From Xanthomonas albilineans (GTDB lineage Bacteria; Pseudomonadota; Gammaproteobacteria; Xanthomonadales; Xanthomonadaceae), in NCBI RefSeq assembly GCF_002939705.1, contig NZ_MDCB01000014.1:46585-110584 (forward strand): DNA of 64,000 nt, in the 5' to 3' direction. The translations under genes and the position numbers were made by a program. Every line of letters begins with the position of its first letter. Within the stretch, counting starts at the first letter, position 1. The notes beneath the pieces are model-generated. The model ran no database searches, had not been told where the DNA came from, and was given only the letters and a program-made list of their open reading frames with translations. Below are positions 39,120 through 49,367 of the stretch, one piece after another.

Positions 39120-39533
39120 TTATTCCATTGCCAACGCGGTATCGGAGCCCAACCACAGGTACAGGTCGGGGTTTTCGTCCAGTATGCCGGGAGGCGTGGT
39201 CTCTTCGGCGTCGCTCGTCATGGCGGCGAACGTCGTCGATGTCGATGTCGTTGCGTTGGCGGCCGTGGCGGAGGCGGAGGCGGTTTCCGGTGCCGATGGT
39301 GGCTGCAATAGTTGTTGCACGCCCAGCACAACGCCGAGTAGGGCCGGCGCCGCCGCCAGCAGCCAACCCAGGCGCCGGGTGTGCGAGCGCTTGGCCTGGT
39401 CGAGGTGACCGGCTTGCTGGCGCGCGGCGCGCAAGCGGGCAAGGGTCGATGCAGGCAGGGCCTGCAGTCCAGCCTGATGGAGGGCACGCATCCGTGCGTC
39501 GAAGGCGGCGGAGCGGGTGGGGTCGGATGTCAT
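39120..39533 (-). CDS. Small single-span membrane protein, possible anti-sigma factor (DUF3619-like)
   Basis: 137 aa. Its ATG overlaps the sigma factor stop (ATGA). A cytoplasmic N-terminal helical region with LPASTLARLRAARQQA precedes one transmembrane helix at about 55-75. A Ser/Thr/Ala-rich periplasmic tail ends in NPDLYLWLGS. The architecture and gene order resemble the sigma - DUF3619 - DUF3106 clusters of betaproteobacteria, but similarity is judged by eye only. Anti-sigma function is inferred from position and topology. Confidence 0.7.
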   Translation of the reverse strand: MTSDPTRSAAFDARMRALHQAGLQALPASTLARLRAARQQAGHLDQAKRSHTRRLGWLLAAAPALLGVVLGVQQLLQPPSAPETASASATAANATTSTSTTFAAMTSDAEETTPPGILDENPDLYLWLGSDTALAME

Positions 39534-40108
39534 CGCAGATCCTCCAGATGTTTCTGCAGCGCCTCGCGGGCGCGCGACAGATGGGTTTTGACCGAGCCTT
39601 CGGAACAGCCCATGGCATGGGCGGTGGTGGTCACATCGAGCTCTTCCAGTACGCGCAAGGTGAAGGCTTCGCGCTGTCGTGCCGGTAGCGTGCGCAATGC
39701 GGCCACCAGTCGCGCATGGGTTTGCCGTTGCTCGTGCTGTTGGGCCGGATTGGGGCTGTCGTCGGCCCATTCCGGGAAGTTGTCCGCGTCGCGGTCGCTG
39801 GCCGGTGCCCAGAAGCGCAGGCGGAAATTGCGGCGACGCTGCAGGTCGATGATGCGCCTGCGCAGGATGCTCCAGAACAGCGGCGTCCACTCCTGTGCCG
39901 GCCGCGCGCGGTAACTCAGCAGTTTGATCATCGCGTCCTGCACCGCGTCCAGCGCATCCTCGCGCTGGCGCAGGCCGGCTTCGGCGAAACGGAACGCGCG
40001 TGGTCCGATGTCGGCCAGAAACGCTTCCAACGATGCCGGTGCCGGACGCGTGGCGGCATCGTCGGCCTCGGGCAGCGGCGGTAGCAGGGCAGGGGGACTC
40101 ACCAGCAC
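39530..40108 (-). CDS. ECF-type sigma-70 factor
   Basis: 192 aa with a GTG start at 40108 (a second GTG at 40102 is possible). Sigma region 2 is represented by REDALDAVQDAMIKLL and PLFWSILRRRIIDLQRRR. Region 4 is LRTLPARQREAFTLRVLEELDVTTTAHAMGCSEGSVKTHLSRAREAL, with a clear helix-turn-helix (quoted in parts: CSEGSVKTHLSRAR). It is translationally coupled to a small membrane protein and followed by an exported DUF3106 protein. The target promoters are unknown. Confidence 0.88.
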   Translation of the reverse strand: MLVSPPALLPPLPEADDAATRPAPASLEAFLADIGPRAFRFAEAGLRQREDALDAVQDAMIKLLSYRARPAQEWTPLFWSILRRRIIDLQRRRNFRLRFWAPASDRDADNFPEWADDSPNPAQQHEQRQTHARLVAALRTLPARQREAFTLRVLEELDVTTTAHAMGCSEGSVKTHLSRAREALQKHLEDLR

Positions 40109-40258
40109 AGCTTAGCTTCCTGACGGAGGGGTACCTTGGTAAACGCATCGCAGCGGTCACGGTTGACAGCGCGATGTCGTCGCGGATGTCATCGCACAAC
40201 GGTTCAGCAGGTGGTTATGATGCGGCGGACGGGCGTGGTGCCCTGGAGAGCGAATACG

Positions 40259-40570
40259 ATGAACGATGGGTTCGTGGCCTTGTATATCTTCATGCTTGCG
40301 GCGATCGCAGGCCATGTGATCATTTCGCGGGTGCCGGTGATCCTGCATACCCCGTTGATGTCCGGTTCCAACTTCATCCATGGCATCGTGCTGATCGGTG
40401 CCATGGTGGTGCTTGGTCATGCCAATACGCCATTGGAGAAAGTGCTCGGCTTTGTTGCGGTGCTGCTTGGTGCCGGCAATGCCGCTGGTGGCTACGTGGT
40501 GACCGAACGTATGCTCGACATGTTCAAGTCCAGCAAACCGGACCCGCACAAGACCAAGGCGCAGGATTGA
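40259..40570 (+). CDS. pntAB: NAD(P) transhydrogenase subunit alpha part 2
   Basis: 103 aa from the ATG at 40259, preceded by GGAGAG. Three hydrophobic helices with the family sequence VPVILHTPLMSGSNFIHGIV and VLLGAGNAAGGYVVTERML. It forms part of the proton channel (domain II) in the inner membrane with PntB. It lies 130 bases ahead of pntB but is separated from pntAA by a divergent three-gene operon. Confidence 0.94.
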   Translation: MNDGFVALYIFMLAAIAGHVIISRVPVILHTPLMSGSNFIHGIVLIGAMVVLGHANTPLEKVLGFVAVLLGAGNAAGGYVVTERMLDMFKSSKPDPHKTKAQD

Positions 40571-40700
40571 TGTGTGGCGCTGGCGCAGTATCGCAATGCG
40601 GGCCTGGGGTGCATTGGCGTTGCTGCCTGGCTCCGCGTTGGACCTGCTTTTCCGCTTGCCGCCGTGCGAGTAGATGTTCTTCTCCGGAGAGTAACTGCTG

Positions 40701-42143
40701 ATGGAACTGTTGCCGATCCTCATCAAGAGCAGCTACTTGGTGGCTGCCACGCTGTTTTTGCTTGGCCTGCAGCGCATGGCTTCGCCCAGAACCGCGCGCA
40801 GCGGCATCCACTGGGCGGGCAGTGGCATGCTGCTGGCGACCGTCGCCACTTTTCTACTGCCGGGTCTGCATAATTTGCCGTTGATCGTGCTGGCAATCGT
40901 GCTCGGCACCGGCGTGGCCTGGATGTCGGCCAAGAAGGTGGCGATCACCGACATGCCGCAGATGGTGGCCTTGTACAACGGCATGGGCGGCGGCTCGGCG
41001 GCGGCGATCGGTGCGGTGGAACTGTTGCGCTATGCGTTCTTGATGCATCGCGATACCACGTACTGGAGCGCGGATGCGATCGCCGCATTGGCCGCGCGTC
41101 ATCCCGGTGCGATCACACTGGTGCTTGCGGTGGTCGGCTCGGCGATCGGCGCGGTGTCGCTGTCTGGCTCGATCGTCGCCTGGGCCAAGCTCGATGGACG
41201 CCTGGACAAGCGCGTCGTCTTCCCAGCGCAGCAACCGTTCAACCTGCTGGTCTTGGTGGCGATGTTGGGTGTGGGCGGATGGGCGGTGGTGAGCCTGAGT
41301 CCGCTGGCGATCCTGGTCTTCTTCGTGCTGGCGCTGGCGCTGGGGGTGTTGATGACGCTGCCGATCGGCGGTGCCGACATGCCGGTGGTGATTTCGTTGT
41401 ACAACGCCTTCACCGGCCTGGCGGTGGCGTTCGAAGGCAATGTGCTCGGCAACGAAGCGCTGATCATTGCCGGGATGATGGTCGGTGCGGCGGGTATCCT
41501 GCTGACCCGTTTGATGGCCAAGGCGATGAACCGGCCGATCCGTGGTGTGCTGTTCTCCCACTTCGGTGGTGGCGGTCAGGCGCAGGCGATTGACGGGAGT
41601 CAGAAACCGATCGAGGCCGACGACGTTGCAGCGATGATGGCCTACGCCGAACGCGTGGTGATCGTGCCCGGTTACGGGATGGCGGTGGCGCAAGCCCAGC
41701 ACAAGATCTGGGAGTTGGCGCAGCGGCTGAGCGAGCGCGGGGTCAAGGTGAAGTTCGCGATCCACCCGGTGGCCGGGCGCATGCCGGGGCATATGAACGT
41801 GCTGCTGGCCGAAGCCGGCGTGCCCTACGACCTGATCGCCGATATGGACGACATCAACCCGGAGTTCGCCAGCACCGACGTGTCGCTGGTGATCGGCGCC
41901 AACGACGTGGTCAATCCGGTCGCTAAGACCGATCCGGCCAGCCCGATCTACGGCATGCCGATCCTCGATGTGATCGCCTCCAAGCACGTCATCGTGATCA
42001 AGCGCGGCAAAGGGACTGGCTTCGCCGGCATCGAGAATGCGCTGTTCTACGCCGACAACACGCGCATGTTGTACGGCGACGGCGCCGAGGCCGCGGGTGC
42101 GCTGGTCAGTGCACTGAAGATGCTTGATGGTGGCGGACACTGA
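40701..42143 (+). CDS. pntB: NAD(P) transhydrogenase subunit beta
   Basis: 480 aa. The N-terminal half has about nine membrane helices with conserved TDMPQMVALYNGMGGGSAA and MPVVISLYNAFTGLAVAFEG. The C-terminal NADP-binding domain III has VIVPGYGMAVAQAQHKIWEL, FAIHPVAGRMPGHMNVLLAEA and VIGANDVVNP. It couples proton entry to hydride transfer from NADH to NADP+, supplying NADPH. Same length class as E. coli PntB (462 aa). Confidence 0.97.
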   Translation: MELLPILIKSSYLVAATLFLLGLQRMASPRTARSGIHWAGSGMLLATVATFLLPGLHNLPLIVLAIVLGTGVAWMSAKKVAITDMPQMVALYNGMGGGSAAAIGAVELLRYAFLMHRDTTYWSADAIAALAARHPGAITLVLAVVGSAIGAVSLSGSIVAWAKLDGRLDKRVVFPAQQPFNLLVLVAMLGVGGWAVVSLSPLAILVFFVLALALGVLMTLPIGGADMPVVISLYNAFTGLAVAFEGNVLGNEALIIAGMMVGAAGILLTRLMAKAMNRPIRGVLFSHFGGGGQAQAIDGSQKPIEADDVAAMMAYAERVVIVPGYGMAVAQAQHKIWELAQRLSERGVKVKFAIHPVAGRMPGHMNVLLAEAGVPYDLIADMDDINPEFASTDVSLVIGANDVVNPVAKTDPASPIYGMPILDVIASKHVIVIKRGKGTGFAGIENALFYADNTRMLYGDGAEAAGALVSALKMLDGGGH

Positions 42144-42179
42144 GCGTTGTCGGTACCGCGCGTCCTGCCGCGCTCGTCC

Positions 42180-42599
42180 TCAGCGCGCGCTGAAGTAGGC
42201 CGTGCCCACGCCGATGCACAGCCACAGCAGGTCGCCGGGGCGATTGGCCAGCACGGTCAGGGTCCAGGCGTACTGCGCGCCCATCTTGAGCGCGGAATCC
42301 CACACGTTCAGGCCCAACGCTGCGCCTATTTGCGCGGCGGCGATGCCCCAGTTGGCGGCAACGATCACCAGCACGGTGGCGATCACGGCCACGGCGGCGC
42401 GCAGCGTGCCGCGCGGTAACGTGCCCACGCGCAGCATCCAGGCGATCTCCAGCGCGACCAGGACCGCCATCCATCCCGCCTGATGACCCAGCGACAATGC
42501 CGCCACCAGCCAGGCGATCAGGGCGGTGAAGCAGCCCAAGCCGAGCAGCAAGGGCCATAGCCAGTGCGCGGGCCTGGCCGGCGTTGAGGAAGGCGGCAT
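42180..42599 (-). CDS. Hypothetical four-helix inner membrane protein
   Basis: 139 aa from the ATG at 42599, with an AAGGAA ribosome binding site. Four hydrophobic segments at about 11-33, 39-56, 68-85 and 115-135; the C-terminus is AYFSAR. I do not recognise a family. The composition (Trp-rich, no charged residues in the spans) suggests a small integral inner membrane protein. It is divergent from the sufT-like gene with a 106-base shared promoter region, and convergent with pntB. Confidence 0.7.
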   Translation of the reverse strand: MPPSSTPARPAHWLWPLLLGLGCFTALIAWLVAALSLGHQAGWMAVLVALEIAWMLRVGTLPRGTLRAAVAVIATVLVIVAANWGIAAAQIGAALGLNVWDSALKMGAQYAWTLTVLANRPGDLLWLCIGVGTAYFSAR

Positions 42600-42705
42600 G
42601 GGAGATTCCTTAAGAATCCATACAGGATACTCTTCGGCGTGTGCGCCGCGCGCTCGGATACACTGCACGACTTGCAGCGGCGGGCTCGGCCCCCATATCG
42701 CCTTC

Positions 42706-43257
42706 ATGTACTCACGCAGTAGCGAACCTGTCCAATTCGAACGCGATTGCGCGGCGGTGATGGTGCCGCAGGGCGACGCGGTGACCCTGCCAGCGGGCAG
42801 CTATGGCTACATCACCCAGGCGCTGGGCGGCAGCTACACGGTATTCGTGGAAGGCAACCTGTTCCGCATCGCGGGCAAAGATGGCGACGCCATCGGCAAG
42901 GAGCCGCCACCGGGCCTGGAACTGCCCGAGGATGCGGGCGACGAGCAGGTCGAGACGCTGATCTGGCAGCAGTTGCGGACCTGCTTCGATCCCGAGATTC
43001 CGTTCAATATCGTCGATCTGGGGCTGATCTACGACGTGGCGGTGCGGCCGCGCGAGGATGGCAAGCGCACCGTCGAGGTCAAGATGACACTGACCGCACC
43101 GGGCTGCGGCATGGGCGAGATCCTGGTCGACGACGTGCGCAGCAAGTTGGAGATGGTCCCGACCGTGGCGCAGGCCGACGTCGAGCTGGTCTTCGATCCA
43201 CCGTGGGGCCGGCATATGATGTCCGAGGCCGCGCGCCTGGAAACCGGTATGCTTTGA
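42706..43257 (+). CDS. sufT: Fe-S cluster assembly protein SufT (DUF59/MIP18 domain)
   Basis: 183 aa from the ATG at 42706. The N-terminal part (VMVPQGDAVTLPAGSYGYITQALGG, in outline) is specific to SufT-type proteins. The C-terminal MIP18/DUF59 domain has DPEIPFNIVDLGLIYDV, MTLTAPGCGMGEILVDDV with the conserved Cys, and ELVFDPPWGRHMM. SufT helps mature Fe-S proteins and in other bacteria sits in or near suf operons. Here it is alone, followed by ilvE at a 135-base distance. Confidence 0.88.
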   Translation: MYSRSSEPVQFERDCAAVMVPQGDAVTLPAGSYGYITQALGGSYTVFVEGNLFRIAGKDGDAIGKEPPPGLELPEDAGDEQVETLIWQQLRTCFDPEIPFNIVDLGLIYDVAVRPREDGKRTVEVKMTLTAPGCGMGEILVDDVRSKLEMVPTVAQADVELVFDPPWGRHMMSEAARLETGML

Positions 43258-43392
43258 CCCGCGCAGGAGGCGTCGCGCCGTGTTCGTGTGCGTGGACAAG
43301 GCGTCGCCGTTGCGATCGATTCACGCCATGCACAGGCGATGGCCGTTCCTCGACTACCATAGCAATCCCCGGTGCCCGCTCCCGAGCCGTCT

Positions 43393-44472
43393 ATGCACTT
43401 TAGCCAGATTCCGTCCACCGCCGCGCGCAGTGCCGAGGAGCGTGCGCGCATTCTCGCCGCGCCTGGGTTCGGTCACTTCTTCACCGACCACATGGTCGCC
43501 ATCGCGTGGAGCCGCGAGCAGGGCTGGCACGACGCCCAGGTCCGCGCCTATGGCCCACTGGCGCTGGATCCGGCCGCCTCGGTGCTGCACTACGGCCAGG
43601 AGATCTTCGAAGGCATCAAAGCCTACCGGCATGCCGATGCTTCTATCTGGACCTTCCGCCCGGAGGCCAACGGCAAGCGTCTGCAGCGCTCGGCGCAGCG
43701 TCTGGCGCTGCCAGAGTTGCCAGTTGAGTTGTTCGTCGAGTCGCTGCGGCAGTTGATCGCGGTCGATGCGGCGTGGGTGCCTTCGGCGCTTGAGACCAGC
43801 CTGTATTTCCGGCCGTTCATGATCGCTACCGAGGCGTTCCTGGGCGTGCGTGCGGCACACCAGGCCGGCTACTACGTCATCGCCAGCCCAGCTGGCGCCT
43901 ATTTCGCCAAGGGCGTGGCGCCGGTGGCGATCTGGCTATCCACCGACTACGCGCGCGCGGCCAAGGGTGGCACCGGCGCGGCCAAGTGCGGCGGTAACTA
44001 CGCCGCCTCGCTGCTGCCGCAGCAACAAGCGCAGGCCCAGGGCTGCTCGCAGGTGCTGTTCCTGGACCCAGTCGAGGGCAAGTATCTGGAGGAACTCGGC
44101 GGTATGAATGTGTTCCTGGTGATGCGCGACGGCAGTCTGGTCACGCCGGCGTTGTCGGGCAGCATCCTCGACGGCATCACCCGCGACAGCATCCTGCAAT
44201 TGGCGCGCGACCGCGGCATGCCGGTGGTGGAACGCCAGGTCAGCATCGACGAATGGCGCGAGGGCGTGGCGTCTGCTGAGATCACCGAGGTCTTCGCCTG
44301 CGGCACGGCCGCGGTGGTGACGCCGATCGGGCAGTTGAAAGGCACGGATTTTTCGGTCGGCGATCTGAGTGCGCCGGCCGGCCCGGTGACCTTGTCGTTG
44401 CGCCAGGAGTTGACCGATATTCAGTACGGTCGCGTGGCCGATCGTCATGGCTGGCTGGTCCGCCTGGATTGA
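43393..44472 (+). CDS. ilvE: Branched-chain amino acid aminotransferase
   Basis: 359 aa from the ATG at 43393. Fold type IV PLP enzyme of the IlvE-II branch: LHYGQEIFEGIKAYR, the PLP-binding Lys198 in GGTGAAKCGGNYAAS, YLEELGGMNVF, and TEVFACGTAAVVTPIG. It interconverts Leu, Ile and Val with their 2-oxo acids using glutamate. No ilv operon genes are adjacent. Expression control is not evident. Confidence 0.95.
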   Translation: MHFSQIPSTAARSAEERARILAAPGFGHFFTDHMVAIAWSREQGWHDAQVRAYGPLALDPAASVLHYGQEIFEGIKAYRHADASIWTFRPEANGKRLQRSAQRLALPELPVELFVESLRQLIAVDAAWVPSALETSLYFRPFMIATEAFLGVRAAHQAGYYVIASPAGAYFAKGVAPVAIWLSTDYARAAKGGTGAAKCGGNYAASLLPQQQAQAQGCSQVLFLDPVEGKYLEELGGMNVFLVMRDGSLVTPALSGSILDGITRDSILQLARDRGMPVVERQVSIDEWREGVASAEITEVFACGTAAVVTPIGQLKGTDFSVGDLSAPAGPVTLSLRQELTDIQYGRVADRHGWLVRLD

Positions 44473-44601
44473 TGCGCGTGTAGGCGACGACGTCCAGGTA
44501 GCTGCCAAGCGTTTCTGGTCCAATACCTCGGATTTTTCGGCGGCGCATGCGCGCGATCCGGCGCTCTGATTGCGTCGATGGCCTTCGGATATCGCGGTTG
44601 C

Positions 44602-45087
44602 TCAGATGGCTTCGAAGCGATTTGCAGCCACGTTCTTGCGCACCTTCTGCGGATCCCATATCTGCCCGTTCATCGCGATGTAGACCCCCGGCGGCAGCGA
44701 TTGCACCGCGCCGACCGCGCAGCCGATATTGAACTCGGCGTCCGAGCCGCGGAAGCGCGCCGGATTCAGCGCGCCGGTCATCACGATGGTTTTGTTCTGG
44801 AGCGTCTGCAATGCCTTGCCGGTCTGCACCATCGAATCGGTGCCGTGGGTGATCAGCACATGGCGGGCCGATTGTGCGGCCACGGTGGCGCGGATCAGTT
44901 CGCGGTCGGCATCGGTGATGTGCAGCGAATCCTTGCGCAGGATCGGGATCACGCTGAAACGGAAGGTCACGCCCAGTTCCTTGAGGATCTGACCGATCTG
45001 CGGGTCGCCGATCTGATAATCGGACTTATCGTCGAAGTAGATCTTGTCGATCGTGCCGCCAGTGGTGACGATCAGGAGTTGTTCCAT
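44602..45087 (-). CDS. Half-length asparaginase-domain protein
   Basis: 161 aa, about half the usual 330. It covers only the N-terminal asparaginase domain: VTTGGTIDKIY with the nucleophile Thr, ITHGTDSMVQTGKAL with the second Thr-Asp pair, and MTGALNPARFRGSDAEFN. It then ends cleanly with its own tail and stop, not with a frameshift. Short proteins of this kind occur in other gammaproteobacteria, so this is probably a genuine family. The C-terminal domain that completes the active site in classic enzymes is absent, so asparagine hydrolysis is not assured. Confidence 0.85.
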   Translation of the reverse strand: MEQLLIVTTGGTIDKIYFDDKSDYQIGDPQIGQILKELGVTFRFSVIPILRKDSLHITDADRELIRATVAAQSARHVLITHGTDSMVQTGKALQTLQNKTIVMTGALNPARFRGSDAEFNIGCAVGAVQSLPPGVYIAMNGQIWDPQKVRKNVAANRFEAI

Positions 45088-45164
45088 TGCCGTTCCTCAC
45101 GCATGCCCGAGCGCGTTCGCTGTCGCGCAGGTCGTCATGATAATGGGTGTGCCGATGCGCTCGC

Positions 45165-47473
<2,309 letters not shown>

Positions 47474-47477
<4 letters not shown>

Positions 47478-48079
47478 CTGCCTTGCGCATCTTGTTCCCG
47501 CTGTTCGCCACCGCCGCATTGTTGACCGGTTGCAATCGGCAGCCGGCGCCCGCACGGACCGATGACCGCGCCACCAGCGCATCTGCGTCGCCTTCGGCCG
47601 CGCCTGCCGCACCGCCGGTGGCCGGGCCGGAGGTGGTGCAGCAGACCCGTGCCCAGCCTAGGCTGAAGATGATGGCGGTGGACGGTCACGTATACGATCT
47701 GGCCGCGCATCGGGGGCAATGGGTGGTGGTGAATTTCTGGGCCACCTGGTGTGCGCCGTGCCTGAAGGAGATGCCGGAGTTGTCGGCGTTGCACGTGATG
47801 CGCGACAACATCAAGGTCGTGGGGTTGGCTTACGAAGACATCGAGCCGGCGCAGATGCAGGCATTCCTGAAGCAGCATCCGGTGGCGTATCCGATCGTCA
47901 TCGTGGACACCTATAAACCGCCGGCCGATTTCGCTACGCCGCGCGGATTGCCGATGACCTATCTGATCGGCCCCGATGGCAAGCTCGTCAAACAATTCCT
48001 GGGGCCAGTCAGCGCGCGCGACATCGAGACGGCGATTGCCGCAGCCGGTGGGCCGGCGCCGGGCAAGGCCGCGGGTTGA
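47474..48079 (+). CDS. TlpA-like thioredoxin-domain lipoprotein
   Basis: 201 aa. Lipoprotein signal with lipobox LLTGC (Cys20), an Ala/Pro/Ser linker to about residue 60, then a thioredoxin fold with the active site NFWATWCAPC (Cys93, Cys96) and GLPMTYLIGPDG with the cis-Pro loop. TlpA/ResA-type proteins reduce disulphides in exported proteins such as apocytochromes. No cytochrome biogenesis genes are next to it. Overlaps the upstream YihY gene by 4 bases, so the two are co-expressed. Confidence 0.92.
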
Positions 48080-48180
48080 TGGTTCCTAGCAGCCACGGAC
48101 TTTATTGCGGTGCCGCTGTAGAGCGGTAAAGCGATTGGCTGCGGACGGCATGATCCGCGCATTCCACTGTTCGCGTTAGT

Positions 48181-48525
48181 TTACTTATTGCCGCCGCTGC
48201 GCTTGCGGGTGCCGGCCATACTGCGTGCCACTTCCAATAGTGCGGCTTGCTGGCGGGTGTCGAGGTTGCGGAAGGCCACCAACAAATCGTGCTCGCCACG
48301 GGTGCGTGCGGGATCCAGTTGGTTGGCTAGTTCGCCGAGCAACGCGCCGGCAGGAACGCCGAAGGTGCGCGCCAGCGCATTGAGTTGCGTGCGGCCGGGC
48401 ATTTTCTCGCCGGCCATCCACGCCTTCACGGTGGTCGCGCCGGCGCGTGGGATGGCCGCGGCGATGTCTGCGGCGCTCATGCCGCTGGCCTTGGCGAGCA
48501 GGCGCAACGTGGTGTCCAGAGGCAT
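48181..48525 (-). CDS. Small XRE-like helix-turn-helix protein
   Basis: 114 aa. The first 65 residues look like a lambda-repressor-type [56 protein letters not shown] helical tail with [19 protein letters not shown] and a basic C-terminus follow. It lies 13 bases downstream of moaB on the same strand, so it is likely co-transcribed. The target is unknown. Confidence 0.8.
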   Translation of the reverse strand: MPLDTTLRLLAKASGMSAADIAAAIPRAGATTVKAWMAGEKMPGRTQLNALARTFGVPAGALLGELANQLDPARTRGEHDLLVAFRNLDTRQQAALLEVARSMAGTRKRSGGNK

Positions 48526-48538
48526 GCGGGTCTCCAGT

Positions 48539-49057
48539 TCATTCCTTCAGCCGCGGGCGCAGCGTGGCCAGGTTGCAAGGGCGGGTGCGGGCATCCAGTT
48601 GCGCGGCGATGATCTTGTCCCAGGCGGTGCGGCAGGCCGAGGTGGAGCCGGGCAGGCAGAACAGGAAGGTGGCATTGGCCAAGCCGGCAAAGGCGCGCGA
48701 TTGTAGCGAGGAGGTGCCGATCTCCTCCACGCTGATCGCACGGAACAGCTCGCCGAAGCCGGGCATCTGTTTGTCCAGTAGCGGTAGTAGTGCTTCGGGT
48801 GTGGAGTCGCGGCCGGTGAAGCCGGTGCCGCCGGTGACCAAGATGCCATCGACTTGCGGATCGGCGATCCAGGCCGACACGACCGCACGGATCCGGTAAC
48901 GGTCATCCGGGAGCAGTTCGCGTGCGGACAGGCGGTGGCCCGCTGCGCCGAGTGCCGACACGAGATAGTTGCCCGAGCTGTCCTCGGCCAGGGTGCGCGT
49001 GTCCGATACCGTCAGCACGCACAGGTGCAATGGGATGAAATGGGCGTTGGCGCTCAT
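48539..49057 (-). CDS. moaB: Molybdenum cofactor biosynthesis protein B
   Basis: 172 aa. MoaB/MogA fold: [40 protein letters not shown] (molybdopterin-binding TGGTG) and [18 protein letters not shown]. It adenylylates or otherwise handles molybdopterin in the cytoplasm. Other moa genes are not in the window. Confidence 0.95.
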   Translation of the reverse strand: MSANAHFIPLHLCVLTVSDTRTLAEDSSGNYLVSALGAAGHRLSARELLPDDRYRIRAVVSAWIADPQVDGILVTGGTGFTGRDSTPEALLPLLDKQMPGFGELFRAISVEEIGTSSLQSRAFAGLANATFLFCLPGSTSACRTAWDKIIAAQLDARTRPCNLATLRPRLKE

Positions 49058-49367
49058 GCCTTCAGCCTAGCGGTTCGCTTGGTTGGCGTACAGCCTGATG
49101 TTGGCGGTGTTCGCGTCGGCTTGCCATACATTACATTTGCTGAAGTGGGCGCTGGCGATGATCTTCCTGTCGACATGACGTGGCGGCAGGGCAGTCTCGC
49201 GTCGGTGCTAATTTTGAATGATTGGCCGTGGAACGTAGGACGAGGCGATCCCCGTTACGGGGTTCGGAAGCACGAACGGCAGCGTCGCAAGACGCTGCCG
49301 TTCGCGGTCACCACGCGGTGCGTGGTGACGGTCTTGCATGACCTCGCTAGATCAACGCGGCGAGGGA
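49058..49367. other. Intergenic region between cbsA and moaB with two hairpins
   Basis: Spacer downstream of cbsA and upstream of moaB (both minus strand). It contains the two strong hairpins listed separately and, nearer moaB, its presumed promoter. No gene is visible. Confidence 0.5.
49273..49329. terminator. Two tandem perfect hairpins downstream of cbsA
   Basis: First hairpin: CGAACGGCAGCGTC (49273-49286), loop GCAA, GACGCTGCCGTTCG (49291-49304), a 14-bp stem closed by a stable GNRA-type tetraloop. Second: GTCACCACGC (49307-49316), loop GGT, GCGTGGTGAC (49320-49329). They lie 40-95 bases past the cbsA stop and are a likely terminator and 3'-stabilising structure. Confidence 0.65.

Noticed and set aside
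40854..42140. 428-aa minus-strand open frame opposite pntB
   Set aside because: His/Arg/Gln-rich antisense shadow of a gene with clear transhydrogenase motifs.
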